Below, piece by piece: positions 15,984 through 24,832 of a stretch of 34,606 nt of DNA. The DNA is taken from positions 1-34,606 of the forward strand of contig NZ_JH636442.1 in assembly GCF_000255705.1 (NCBI RefSeq). The letters are read 5' to 3'. The position numbers and the translations under genes are program-made. Source of the stretch: Zavarzinella formosa DSM 19928. Lineage in GTDB: Bacteria > Planctomycetota > Planctomycetia > Gemmatales > Gemmataceae. The stretch's first letter is position 1. Each line of letters opens with the position of its first letter. The notes under the pieces are model-generated. The model made no database searches. It saw nothing but the letters and a program-made list of their open reading frames with translations, and had not been told where the DNA came from.

Positions 15984-16982
15984 TTATTCGTCCGTCTCGT
16001 CGTCACCCTCGGACCGCGACGGCGAGGCCGTCAATTCCACCCGCCGGGCCAACTCCACTGATTCCTTGATAAACGCTTCTAAAATCTGCATCTGGCTGGC
16101 ACGGGAGAGGGCGAAAAAATGGACATCCTCCGCCGCCAAGTCCAGTTTTCGCTCCCATCCATGGGCCGATTTATTCGTCCATTCGTGAATTTCCCCGACA
16201 CCCAGTTCTTGGGCCGCCTTGGGATCGACCGGCCGCTTCCAAGTCATGAACTTCAGGATATTCGGCATCTCGAAATCAATCCCGATCCAATACGCTTTGC
16301 CATCCAGCCATGCGCCGGTTTCATGGTACGTCCCCTGCGGAGTCACCCGCACCCCGGCGGCATGAGCCGACTCCGCCAGCATGAGCGAGAAATTTCGCAA
16401 AGCGCGAATGCCGCCGGTTAGCTCCCAAGAAACTTGTGCCATTGACATGCTCCTTGAACCGAGAAATTCCAGAAACTGACCGGCGAGAAACTCTCCGACC
16501 GCCTGAAATTTATACTTGGCTTGTTGCTCAACCAGCCATTCCGACACTTCATACCACCGGACAAACCGCAACCCGGATAATCCAGCGTGTTTGATATCAA
16601 CAGGATACCGCGTCAGCAAAATCAACTGCGTGTGCGGCACAGCGCTCTCATCCAACAGACGCCGGTAATTCAAGAGTTGTTCAGCGGTCGCCGGTGATTC
16701 CACCTTCACTTCAATATAGGCCAGCCGATCCGCCACGTTCAAAGCGAGATCAGGGGTTCCTTCGCCGCTGAAAATCTGGGTCCGGACATTGACCGTCCGG
16801 GCCTCGTCAGTCTTTAAGTCAAAGAATCCGCCGCTGAATGATCTCAAAAACCGTGAAGCCGCGAGAGATTCGGCTTCAATCAAGTGGCGAAGGAGGTATG
16901 CGAACGATTCGGTGACGAAGTTTTCGTCCTGTCGGCTCGCCCACTTGTGCAGGCGAAGAAACAGATTTCCTTGGGCATCCAT
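15984..16982 (-). CDS. PD-(D/E)XK nuclease-fold protein, unknown role
   Basis: The protein is 332 aa. The N-terminal third has a PD-(D/E)XK core: an opening helix ENFVTESFAYLLRHL (20-34), then TPDLALN with D78, AYIEVKVE with E91 and K93 on the next strand, and then a helix with Q102 and Y106 (EQLLNYRRLL). These are the metal and catalytic residues of the restriction-endonuclease-like fold. The C-terminal half (about 190-332), with WLDGKAYWIGIDFEMPN, has no recognised domain; the tail is Ser/Asp/Glu-rich. Gaps to guaA (25 bp upstream) and dapF (21 bp downstream) suggest the same transcript. Similar nuclease-fold proteins occur in defence systems, but no partner is present, so a repair or defence role is open. 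Confidence 0.7.
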   Translation of the reverse strand: MDAQGNLFLRLHKWASRQDENFVTESFAYLLRHLIEAESLAASRFLRSFSGGFFDLKTDEARTVNVRTQIFSGEGTPDLALNVADRLAYIEVKVESPATAEQLLNYRRLLDESAVPHTQLILLTRYPVDIKHAGLSGLRFVRWYEVSEWLVEQQAKYKFQAVGEFLAGQFLEFLGSRSMSMAQVSWELTGGIRALRNFSLMLAESAHAAGVRVTPQGTYHETGAWLDGKAYWIGIDFEMPNILKFMTWKRPVDPKAAQELGVGEIHEWTNKSAHGWERKLDLAAEDVHFFALSRASQMQILEAFIKESVELARRVELTASPSRSEGDDETDE

Positions 16983-17007
16983 CGCTCACCTTTCTGCAAG
17001 CGTGCTT

Positions 17008-18549
17008 TCACTCCCATTCAATCGTCGCCGGCGGTTTGCTGCTGATGTCATACACCACGCGGTTGACGCCTCGCACCTCGTTGATGATCCGTGTGGACAC
17101 CCTCGCCAGCAAATCGGTCGGGAGGCGGGACCAGTCAGCGGTCATGAAGTCTTCGGTTTCGACGGCCCGGAGGGCGACCACGCTCTCATAAGTTCGTTCG
17201 TCTCCCATTACGCCGACGCTTTGCACCGGCAGGATGACGGCGAATGCCTGACCGGTCTTGCGATACCAACCAGCAGCTTGCAATTCCTCCAGAAAAATCA
17301 CGTCGCACTTTCTCAGAACGTCGAGTTTTTCCGAAGTCACCGCGCCAAGACACCGCACCGAGAGGCCGGGGCCGGGGAACGGATGCCGCCAGACCACCGA
17401 GTCGGGAAGACCAAGCTCTGTGCCGAGGCGTCGTACTTCGTCCTTGAACAAATCTCGTAGCGGTTCGACGAGGTCGAAGCCGAGTTCCTTTGGCAGCCCA
17501 CCGACATTGTGGTGGGCCTTGATCGTCGCCGCCGGGCCGTCCACCGCGCCGCCGCTTTCGATCACGTCCGGGTAGAGCGTCCCTTGAGCCAAAAACTTCG
17601 CGTTGGGGATCGACTTCGCTTCCTGTTTAAAAACTTCGATAAACTCCCGGCCGATGATCTTTCGTTTCACCTGCGGATCGGTGACCCCGGCGAGAGCCGA
17701 CAGAAACCGCTCGGAGGCATCAGCCACATGCAAGTCCGCGTTGAACCAGTCGCGGAAGGTGTGCTTCACGCTGTCTGATTCACCCTCGCGGAGCAGTCCG
17801 TTATCCACAAAGATACACGCTACTTGCGGGCCAACCGCCTTGAGCAGCAGGGCGGCAACCACGGAGGAATCCACACCGCCGGAGAGGCCGCAGATCACTC
17901 GTTTGTCGCCGATTTTTGCCTTCATCTCCGCAATGGTGCGGTCAATGAAAGTTGAAATTCGCCACAATCCTTCGCATCCGCAAACGTCATGCAGGAAGTT
18001 CCGCAGAATGCGGCCTCCCTCCGGGGTGTGGCTCACCTCGGGGTGGAACTGGATGCCGTAGAACGGTTTCGTGCGGTGTTTGACGGCCGCCAGCGGGCAG
18101 GTTTCGGTGTGGGCCAGCGTCTCGAAGTCATTGTTGACATTCTGGACCTGATCGCCGTGGCTCATCCAGACAATGGTTTCCTTCGGCACCCCGGCGAGCA
18201 ATTTGTCCGGGTTGGTGACATGGATCGGGGCGCGGCCATATTCCCTTGCGGCCGCCTTGCCGACGCTTCCTCCGAGCATGTGGCAATACATTTGCAGGCC
18301 GTAGCAAATGCCAAGAATCGGGACGTTGAGGGCGAAGACGCCGGGATCGATTTTCGGGGCTTTCTCGTCGTACACGGATGACGGACTGCCGGAAAAGATA
18401 ATGCCTTTCGGTTTCAACTCGGCAAACCGGCTTGCTGGGAGATCATGCCGGACGATCTGGCAGAAGACGTTCAGCTCCCGCACCCGCCGGGCGATCAGTT
18501 GGGCGTATTGCGACCCGAAATCGACGATCAGCACCAATTCCTGCGTCAT
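17008..18549 (-). CDS. guaA: GMP synthase (glutamine-hydrolysing)
   Basis: GuaA converts XMP to GMP using ATP and glutamine. The 513-aa protein has the class-I amidotransferase domain with nucleophile C82 in [12 protein letters not shown] and [11 protein letters not shown] (His and Glu of the triad). It then has the ATP-pyrophosphatase P-loop [15 protein letters not shown] and the dimerisation domain with [16 protein letters not shown], ending in PPATIEWE as in the family. All catalytic residues are present. It starts 14 bp after proC ends and is followed after 25 bp by the PD-(D/E)XK gene. Confidence 0.97.
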   Translation of the reverse strand: MTQELVLIVDFGSQYAQLIARRVRELNVFCQIVRHDLPASRFAELKPKGIIFSGSPSSVYDEKAPKIDPGVFALNVPILGICYGLQMYCHMLGGSVGKAAAREYGRAPIHVTNPDKLLAGVPKETIVWMSHGDQVQNVNNDFETLAHTETCPLAAVKHRTKPFYGIQFHPEVSHTPEGGRILRNFLHDVCGCEGLWRISTFIDRTIAEMKAKIGDKRVICGLSGGVDSSVVAALLLKAVGPQVACIFVDNGLLREGESDSVKHTFRDWFNADLHVADASERFLSALAGVTDPQVKRKIIGREFIEVFKQEAKSIPNAKFLAQGTLYPDVIESGGAVDGPAATIKAHHNVGGLPKELGFDLVEPLRDLFKDEVRRLGTELGLPDSVVWRHPFPGPGLSVRCLGAVTSEKLDVLRKCDVIFLEELQAAGWYRKTGQAFAVILPVQSVGVMGDERTYESVVALRAVETEDFMTADWSRLPTDLLARVSTRIINEVRGVNRVVYDISSKPPATIEWE

Positions 18550-18563
18550 GGATTTTGTTCCCG

Positions 18564-19403
18564 TTACTTTCCGCCAAGTTCCGTGGCCCGTTTTGTGGCG
18601 GCCTCGACTGCATCCATCACCGCCGCCCGCAACCCGCCCCGTTCGAGGGCGTGAAGTCCGGCGATGGTCGTCCCGCCGGGGCTGGTGACCGCGTCTTTCA
18701 GCACACCGGGGTGCTGTTTGGTTTCCAACACCATCCGGGCCGCCCCCATCACCGTCTGGGCCGCGAGCGTTTGAGCCACATCACGCGGCAACCCCATTCG
18801 CACGCCGCCATCGGCCAGGGCTTCGATCATCACGTACACAAACGCCGGGCCACTGCCGGAAAGACCGGTGACGGCATCGAGTTGATATTCAGGCACGGCA
18901 AACGCCTTGCCGACGGCGTTGAACAACCGCTCCACCAACGCGGCATCTTCCGGCTTCGCCCCCGGTCCGACAGAAAACCCGGCGGCACTGGCTCCCAACA
19001 GGCATGGTGTGTTCGGCATCACGCGAATAAGCCGGAAGTTGGCGAGCAATCCATCGGCCAATTTCTTCAGCGTCAGCCCGGCCGCGATAGAGATAATCAC
19101 ATGATCTTCCCGCACCGATCCGCTGATTTCCGCCAGTAACGGAGTCATCACTTGCGGTTTGACCGCGAGGATCAACACTTCGGAATTCTTCAACACGTCC
19201 AGATTGTCCGTGGTGACGGCCCCGCCGGTCTGTTGCTGAAACCGGGTACGGGCCTCCGGCACGGGATCGCTGGCCCGCAGCGTGGCCGCCGTGACCAAAC
19301 CAGCGTCGAGCCAGCCTTTGGCCAGCGCGGTCGCCATTTGCCCGGCGCCAAGGAAGCCGATTTTCAACGGTGTGGAAATGGTGTCACTCAACTTTATCCC
19401 CAA
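18564..19403 (-). CDS. proC: Pyrroline-5-carboxylate reductase
   Basis: ProC reduces 1-pyrroline-5-carboxylate to L-proline with NAD(P)H, the last step of proline synthesis. Landmarks are the Rossmann motif [53 protein letters not shown], and the signature [29 protein letters not shown], followed by [17 protein letters not shown]. The length of about 275-279 aa is normal. The start is not settled: TTG 19403 is the outermost choice, TTG 19391 has a GGGGA 5 nt upstream, and there is no ATG near the N-terminus. A 133-bp gap with a telomere-like inverted repeat lies upstream, so proC may be the first gene of the cluster with guaA and dapF. Confidence 0.95.
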   Translation of the reverse strand: MGIKLSDTISTPLKIGFLGAGQMATALAKGWLDAGLVTAATLRASDPVPEARTRFQQQTGGAVTTDNLDVLKNSEVLILAVKPQVMTPLLAEISGSVREDHVIISIAAGLTLKKLADGLLANFRLIRVMPNTPCLLGASAAGFSVGPGAKPEDAALVERLFNAVGKAFAVPEYQLDAVTGLSGSGPAFVYVMIEALADGGVRMGLPRDVAQTLAAQTVMGAARMVLETKQHPGVLKDAVTSPGGTTIAGLHALERGGLRAAVMDAVEAATKRATELGGK

Positions 19404-19430
19404 TGGGCAGGGGCCTTGCGGCCTTTTTTG

Positions 19431-19531
19431 AGGGTTTAGGGTTTAGGGTTTAGAAGACACAACGAGAGGTTGTTTGCATCGTGAGCGAATCACAATCTTG
19501 TTGGTCTGCTAAACCCTAAACCCTAAACCCT
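19431..19531. repeat. Inverted repeat of telomere-type heptamers (GGGTTTA)3 / (TAAACCC)3
   Basis: Left arm 19431-19453 holds three GGGTTTA heptamers. Right arm 19509-19531 is its exact 23-nt reverse complement, three TAAACCC units. The centre is 55 bp (19454-19508) and contains a 5-bp hairpin, ACAAC/GTTGT, at 19459-19473. The element fills most of the gap between the ychF 3' end and the proC 5' end. Six T's (19424-19429) lie just before the left arm. The unit is that of plant telomeres (TTTAGGG). Each arm has three GGG runs on one strand and a GGGG lies at 19410-19413, so G-quadruplex folding is conceivable. Confidence 0.9.
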
Positions 19532-19536
19532 AGCAA

Positions 19537-20625
19537 TTAGTTGAACAAGAAGTGGCAAATGTCGCCATCTTTCATCACGTAGGTTTTTCCTTCCACGCGG
19601 AGTTTCCCGGCGGCGCGGATGTCCCGTTCGGTCTTGTGGGTTTCCAAGTCATCCAGCGTATAGATTTCGGCCCGGATGAACCCCTTCTCGAAATCTGTGT
19701 GGATCACCCCGGCCGCCTGCGGGGCGGTCGCTCCCACCGGAACCGGCCACGCCCGCACTTCTTGAACCCCGGCGGTGAAGTAGCTTTGCAGTCCCAACAC
19801 CTTGTAGGCCGCGCGGGCCAGCACCGGCAGGACGGGTTCGGTCAGGCCGAGCGAGGCCAGCATCTCGGCCTTGTCCGGTCCTTCGAGTTCGGCCAGTTCG
19901 GCTTCCAACTTGGCGCACACGCAAACCACGGAAGCGCCGATCTTGTCCGCGAACGCCCGCAATTGCATCACCAGCGGCCCCTTGCCTTCCAAGTCGTCCT
20001 CGGCCACGTTGGCCACATAGAGGATCGGCTTGGCCGTCATCAGGCCGAAACTGGAGATGGCCTTGGTGTCTTCGGGGTCGAGCGTCAGTTTGCGGAGCGG
20101 CTCGTCTTTTTTCAGGTGGGCGATGCACTGGGAGATCGCGGCCACCCGGCGAATCGCTTCTTTGTCCCCGCTCTTGGCCGACCGTTCGGCTCGCGGCAAC
20201 GCCCCGTCGAGGGTTTGGATGTCCGCGAGCATCAATTCGATTTCAATGGTTTCCACGTCATCAACGGGGCTGACCTTCCCGGCGACGTGGACGACGTTGG
20301 AATCCTCGAAGCAACGAACCACCTGAAGGATGGCGTCCACTTCGCGGATGTGGCTGAGGAACTTGTTTCCCAAGCCTTCGCCCTCGCTGGCCCCCTTCAC
20401 GATGCCGGCGATGTCCACCAAACGCAGGGCGGCCGGGACGATCTTTTTGGGGACGATGTACTTCGTGATCCGCGTAAGACGGTCGTCCGGCACGCTGACC
20501 ACGCCCTCGTTCGGCTCAATGGTGCAGAACGGGTAGTTCGCGGCTTGGGCCTGCTTGGAACTGGTCAACGCGTTGAACAACGTGCTTTTGCCCACGTTAG
20601 GCAACCCGACGATCCCCGCTCTCAT
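19537..20625 (-). CDS. ychF: Ribosome-binding P-loop ATPase YchF (OLA1 family)
   Basis: YchF is a TRAFAC-class, Obg-related protein that prefers ATP and binds ribosomes. The 362-aa length matches the family (363 in E. coli). Landmarks are the P-loop [20 protein letters not shown] at the N-terminus, [14 protein letters not shown] (switch I), [31 protein letters not shown] (G3 and after), NVAE in place of the GTPase NKxD, and the C-terminal TGS-like domain ending in [12 protein letters not shown] 20625, with GGAAGA 5-6 nt upstream, gives the typical [10 protein letters not shown] start; the frame stays open to 20673. It precedes the proC cluster on the same strand. Confidence 0.96.
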   Translation of the reverse strand: MRAGIVGLPNVGKSTLFNALTSSKQAQAANYPFCTIEPNEGVVSVPDDRLTRITKYIVPKKIVPAALRLVDIAGIVKGASEGEGLGNKFLSHIREVDAILQVVRCFEDSNVVHVAGKVSPVDDVETIEIELMLADIQTLDGALPRAERSAKSGDKEAIRRVAAISQCIAHLKKDEPLRKLTLDPEDTKAISSFGLMTAKPILYVANVAEDDLEGKGPLVMQLRAFADKIGASVVCVCAKLEAELAELEGPDKAEMLASLGLTEPVLPVLARAAYKVLGLQSYFTAGVQEVRAWPVPVGATAPQAAGVIHTDFEKGFIRAEIYTLDDLETHKTERDIRAAGKLRVEGKTYVMKDGDICHFLFN

Positions 20626-21019
20626 GATGTCTTCCGCCCTTGCGTCCCGAGTCGATGAACCGAAACCGATCAACTGTTCAGTATCGGGAACGCCCGCCCG
20701 GCGAACAACCCCACGCCGGAATTCTTGCGAGAGTGTTGTTCCCGAAAGAAACGCGGATGACTTTCCTTGCGCACAAATTCCACTTATTCCCAGACCTGAA
20801 TGATCTTGCGAAGGATTCAGAAACGGATTCGCCCACCCCTGAAAATATCGCGCTCGGACAAATTGAGGTACTGTTTGAGGTCTTCTTGCCAGACTTTACG
20901 CGTCAAATCTCACCGGTGAACGTCGTAATTATCTCTGGATACTCTCCCGCGACCCGCCAGCCCAAAGGGTGCGATAATCTGCTTTTATTTGATTTACACC
21001 CCACCCCTTGGGTGCCCGC
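20626..21019. other. Divergent intergenic region, ychF / ECF sigma gene
   Basis: About 390 bp separate the ychF start (minus) from the sigma-factor start (plus). An open frame runs through it but has no protein-like composition or family match. Promoters for both genes should lie here. GATAAT at 20973-20978 is a possible plus-strand -10 box, about 40 bp before the sigma-factor start, without a good -35. No clear inverted repeat was seen. Confidence 0.4.
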
Positions 21020-21574
21020 TTGACTGTTGACACCGACTCCGCACTAACCGTTCAACTTTCTGAACGATGCGTCTACGGCGAATATGCCCAGCGGCTGAAA
21101 GGCTTCATCCGAAGCCAATTGGCCGCGGACATGGCGGGCCGCGAGGACGAGGAGGACATCATGCAATCGGTCTTCCGCACCTTCTGGCGGGGTGTCTCGG
21201 AATCCCGGTATGCCGTCCCCGACAGCGCCGATCTCTGGAACCTCCTGAGCGTTCTCGCCCGGCACAAAGTGATCGCCCACGCCACCCGGCATCGGGCCAT
21301 CAAAAGGGACGTGCGGCAAACCCGGTCGCTGACGGACTTGGAAACAACTCTCTCCTTCGTCGATTCGCGGGCGGCTGATCCAGTGCTGGAGGCCGTCGTC
21401 CGTGATTTGATGGAAAAACTTCTCCCGGTGCATCGGGAGATGATCGAACTCCGTTGCCAGGGGTTTGAAGTGGCTGAAATCGCCCGAGTCACCAATCGTT
21501 CCAAGCGCACCGTGGAACGTATTCTCCAGCAGAGCCGCGAAGCCATTTTGGAACAAATCACCCAACATGACTGA
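21020..21574 (+). CDS. ECF-type RNA polymerase sigma factor
   Basis: The protein is 184 aa. Region 2 is seen at 19-58 (YGEYAQRLKGFIRSQL...DEEDIMQSVFRTFWRG) and region 4 at about 133-175 (LLPVHREMIELRCQGFEVAEIARVTNRSKRTVERILQQSR), a helix-turn-helix for the -35 element. There is no region 3, as in ECF factors. The start is TTG 21020 (or TTG 21008); neither has a strong Shine-Dalgarno. The stop overlaps the ATG of the Ser/Thr kinase gene by 8 bp. No anti-sigma gene is visible; ECF factors paired with Ser/Thr kinases are known in planctomycetes, and the kinase may be the regulator. Confidence 0.9.
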   Translation: MTVDTDSALTVQLSERCVYGEYAQRLKGFIRSQLAADMAGREDEEDIMQSVFRTFWRGVSESRYAVPDSADLWNLLSVLARHKVIAHATRHRAIKRDVRQTRSLTDLETTLSFVDSRAADPVLEAVVRDLMEKLLPVHREMIELRCQGFEVAEIARVTNRSKRTVERILQQSREAILEQITQHD

Positions 21575-24500
21575 GACCATTTCCGGAAGTACTCCGGCCT
21601 TGCTGACGCTGGACGAACGCATCGAAGCCTTCGAGAACTCGGGGCTTTCGGGCCGTGACTCTCTCCGGGCGTTTCTTCCCGAACAATCCGACCCGATCTA
21701 TTGGGAAGTCCTCGCGGAGTTGATTCGCGTGGACATGGACCGCCGGAACAGTTCCGGGGCGATGGTTCGCGTGAGCGAATATTTGGGGGTGTACCCCGAG
21801 CTCGTCCGGCATCCGAACGAGTACGGCAACACGCTGTACGAGGAATATCGCCTCCGGCTTGACCGGGGCGAAAAAGGGTTGGAGAAGGAATATCTCCGGT
21901 TGCACGGTATCCGGATCACCGACGATCATTGGGAGCGGGCATCACAAGTCCCCGCCACGCCGGAGTTGTCCGTCCTGATGACGAATCAGGAAGAGTTGGT
22001 GAAGGTTCACGAAAAGCCGAAGATCGAAGGCTTTCCCGAAATCGGGGATGAATATCTGGGTTTCAAGGTGGTTGGCGAACTGGGTCGCGGCGCTTTCGGC
22101 CGGGTGTTTCTGGCCGAGGAATTAAAGCTCGGCGGGCGTCATGTCGCGCTGAAAGTGACGGCCAAGATCGACCGCGAGGCCGAACGGCTGGCGAAACTTC
22201 AGCACACAAACATCGTGCCGGTGTATTCCGTCCATCAGATGCCGCCGTATCAGGCCGTCTGCATGGGGTTCTTCGGCCGGGAAACGCTGGCCGATGTGCT
22301 TCGCAACGTTCGCGGCGGTGGTTCGCTGCCGCTCACCGGCGGGGGGTTGTTCACCACGGTGATGGTGGCGGCGGGTTCCACCATCAATGATCACACACGG
22401 AAAACCGTTGCTGATCCCGCGAAGAAACCCGATTCGGCGCTCGTCGGCGAACTGCCGGAAGACGAACATTCCGACGGGCGGCCGCAACCGATCCGGCGGA
22501 TGCTCTCCGGCTTGGGTTATGTCGATGCCGTGGTGTGGATGATCTCCCGGATCGCCGAGGGGCTTGCCCACGCCCACGACCGGGGAATCATCCACCGCGA
22601 CCTGAAACCGGCCAACATTTTGATCGGGGACGACGGGCAGCCGATGTTGCTCGACTTCAACCTGGCCGTGGAAACCGCCGAGGTTGGAAAAGCCGCCGCC
22701 GGGGGAACATTCCCGTACATGGCCCCCGAGCAACTGGAAGTGATGTGCGGCGGAGCCAAAAATTCGGTCGATCACCGGAGCGATTTGTTCTCCATCGGCG
22801 TGTTGTTTTGTGAATTGCTGACTGGCAAGCATCCGTACCGTGTCGTCCTTCGCAAAGACCTGAACATCGCGTCCATGATCGATGAACGTCGGCAATTTCC
22901 GTACATTCGGGAAATCAATCCCCTGGTGTCGCACGGGGTGGTCGCCATCGTTCGCCGGTTGCTGGCCTTTGACCAGACCAACCGGTATCAGAGCGCCCGC
23001 GAACTGGTGATCGATCTCGAAAATCATCTGGCCAACCGGCCGTTGAAGTATGCAAAGGAAGCATCCTTCAGCGAAGTGGCCCGCAAATGGGTGCGGCGAA
23101 ATCCCCGCGGCATCCCCGTCGCCAGTTGCGTGCTGGCCGTTCTGGCCTGCGTCGGGCTTGGTCTTGCTTACTCCCGATCGCTTGATCGGGAGCAAACGCG
23201 AAAAGCCATCGAAGCCCATGCGGCTTTCACCGCTGATTTTGCCCCGTTGCGGATCGGCTTGGTGAACCCGGAAGACACCAAAATCCGCGAAGAATCCCGC
23301 CAGAAAGCCCTTGGCCTGCTGGACCGCTACCAAGCGCTGAACCAAGCCGACTGGCACTTGCAAAAGACGCTTCGGAAACTCCCCGAGGCCAATCGGCATG
23401 AATTGAACGAGCAAATCGCCGAGCTCATGATTTTGTTGGCCAAAGATTGCGCCTTGCGGTTGGACGAGGCTCCCGAAAACAACCGGGAACCGTTGGCCGA
23501 AGAAATCCTGCGCTATCACGAACTGGCGATTTCACTGCGTTTCTCCAAGAATTTGCCGGCCGCCTCGTGGCCGGATCATGCAAGGGCGGCCGAGATTTTG
23601 GGACGTGAAGCCGATGTGCTGGTGGCGAAGGAAAAACTGGCGGCCCATGCCGAGGCGGCTCGCGGGGATGCCTATCTCAACGGCACGACTGAGTTAACGG
23701 CGGGACGATACGCCGCCGGTCTGGCGTTGTTGGATGAGGCCATTCGTGAAAACCCGGGCGATGCGGCGGCCCACCTGTCGGTTGCGCATGCGGCCAACGT
23801 CACGAAGGATCTTTCGCGGGCGTTGGTCCACTATCAGATTGCCCAAGCCTTGCTGCCAAATGACCCGATGCCGTCCTTCCATCGCGGCCGGATTTTCATC
23901 GTTCGCAAGGATTACCCGAAGGCGTTGGAAGAATTCACCAAGGCCATCACGAAAGATCCGACCCACGGCGAATCGTATTTTCACCGGGCGCTGGTGAAAC
24001 GCCGACTGGGCGATCTCCCGGCGGCCATCAAGGACTTGCACAAGGCCGAGGAATTGAACGCCTCGCCGGTGCGCGTTTTGTGGTTCCGGGCGCAGTGCCA
24101 TCAGGAAAACAACCAGCCCGAACTGGCGAAGGCCGACCGCGAAAAAGCCGCCGCGATTCCCCCGGAGAGCGAAGGGGACTTTCTCGCCCGCGCCGCCAGC
24201 CGGGTTCCCAAGGATATTCCCGGCGCCGTCGAAGATTTGAACGAGGCCCTGAAAATCAATTCACGATCCATCGTGGCTTTGCATAATCTCGCCCATATCC
24301 ACTCGGAGCATCTGCAATTATCGGAGCAGGCAATCGAGTACTTGGACAGGGCCTTGCAAATCTGCCCCGAACTCGGCGAAACACGGGCGGGCAAGGCGGT
24401 GCTTCTCGCCCGCATTGGCAAGCGAGAAAAGGCCCACAAGGAAATCGAGCGGGCGATGTTGATCGCCGGCGACGAGAACCAGCACATTATGGCGGCCAGC

Positions 24501-24698
24501 GTGTACTCGCTGACGGCCCGGCCGGACAACAAAGATGCCGCCAAAGCCTTGGAATGTTTGCGGAACGGCATTCGGGCCGGATTTCGCCGCATCGGTGACT
24601 TGGAAACGGACACCGACTTGGAAATGGTCCGCAAAACTCCGGACTTCAAGGCATTGATCGCCGCCACCCGTGAGTTGAACCAAGAGTTTTCTGAATAA
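21567..24698 (+). CDS. Membrane Ser/Thr protein kinase with C-terminal TPRs
   Basis: The protein is 1043 aa. After an N-terminal domain (1-160) comes a Hanks-type kinase domain (about 163-490): Gly-loop ELGRGAFGRV, ATP lysine K196 in VALKV, catalytic loop IHRDLKPAN (D345), D363-F-N where DFG is expected, and MAPEQ (385-389). Between the small lobe and the HRD helix lies an insertion of about 80 residues (245-318), Gly-rich then acidic. A single transmembrane helix (about 516-535) is followed by roughly 500 residues of TPR-type helix pairs, predicted outside the cytoplasm. ATG 21567 lies inside the end of the sigma gene (ATGACTGA), so the two are translationally coupled; the frame stays open upstream within that gene. 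It probably transduces an envelope signal to the sigma factor. Confidence 0.92.
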   Translation: MTETISGSTPALLTLDERIEAFENSGLSGRDSLRAFLPEQSDPIYWEVLAELIRVDMDRRNSSGAMVRVSEYLGVYPELVRHPNEYGNTLYEEYRLRLDRGEKGLEKEYLRLHGIRITDDHWERASQVPATPELSVLMTNQEELVKVHEKPKIEGFPEIGDEYLGFKVVGELGRGAFGRVFLAEELKLGGRHVALKVTAKIDREAERLAKLQHTNIVPVYSVHQMPPYQAVCMGFFGRETLADVLRNVRGGGSLPLTGGGLFTTVMVAAGSTINDHTRKTVADPAKKPDSALVGELPEDEHSDGRPQPIRRMLSGLGYVDAVVWMISRIAEGLAHAHDRGIIHRDLKPANILIGDDGQPMLLDFNLAVETAEVGKAAAGGTFPYMAPEQLEVMCGGAKNSVDHRSDLFSIGVLFCELLTGKHPYRVVLRKDLNIASMIDERRQFPYIREINPLVSHGVVAIVRRLLAFDQTNRYQSARELVIDLENHLANRPLKYAKEASFSEVARKWVRRNPRGIPVASCVLAVLACVGLGLAYSRSLDREQTRKAIEAHAAFTADFAPLRIGLVNPEDTKIREESRQKALGLLDRYQALNQADWHLQKTLRKLPEANRHELNEQIAELMILLAKDCALRLDEAPENNREPLAEEILRYHELAISLRFSKNLPAASWPDHARAAEILGREADVLVAKEKLAAHAEAARGDAYLNGTTELTAGRYAAGLALLDEAIRENPGDAAAHLSVAHAANVTKDLSRALVHYQIAQALLPNDPMPSFHRGRIFIVRKDYPKALEEFTKAITKDPTHGESYFHRALVKRRLGDLPAAIKDLHKAEELNASPVRVLWFRAQCHQENNQPELAKADREKAAAIPPESEGDFLARAASRVPKDIPGAVEDLNEALKINSRSIVALHNLAHIHSEHLQLSEQAIEYLDRALQICPELGETRAGKAVLLARIGKREKAHKEIERAMLIAGDENQHIMAASVYSLTARPDNKDAAKALECLRNGIRAGFRRIGDLETDTDLEMVRKTPDFKALIAATRELNQEFSE

Positions 24699-24821
24699 TC
24701 CGTGTTTTCCGTGGCGGGTGGCCGCCCCGGATTCGCCTCTTCCGAGTGAAGAGACACACGATTCTCCCTGCTCGAGTTGATCGGATCCGCCAGCCGCCCT
24801 GCCTTGCCCGCGAACCTTTGG

Positions 24822-24827
24822 GATAAT
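24822..24827 (+). promoter_or_regulatory. Possible -10 box, leaderless matrixin-like gene
   Basis: GATAAT at 24822-24827 lies 5 nt before ATG 24833, the spacing expected if transcription starts at the start codon. No -35 or Shine-Dalgarno is visible. The same layout is seen before hemL. Confidence 0.3.
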
Positions 24828-24832
24828 GACTA

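Noticed and set aside
19412-19429. GGCC-TTGC-GGCC followed by six T's, terminator-like on the plus strand
   Set aside because: The stem is only 4 bp and no plus-strand gene ends nearby, so it is not called a terminator.
19552-20658. 368-codon open frame on the plus strand opposite ychF
   Set aside because: It is the antisense shadow of a perfectly conserved ychF; the translation is His/Arg/Gly-rich with no family pattern.
20640-21023. 127-codon plus-strand frame before the sigma factor
   Set aside because: Composition is not protein-like and it overlaps the divergent promoter region.
23160-23190. TCCCGATCGCTTGATCGGGA palindrome inside the kinase gene
   Set aside because: It lies within coding sequence just after the membrane helix, and is short enough to arise from codon choice.
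22122-23519. 465-codon open frame on the minus strand opposite the Ser/Thr kinase
   Set aside because: The kinase motifs on the plus strand are unmistakable; this is a GC-driven antisense frame.
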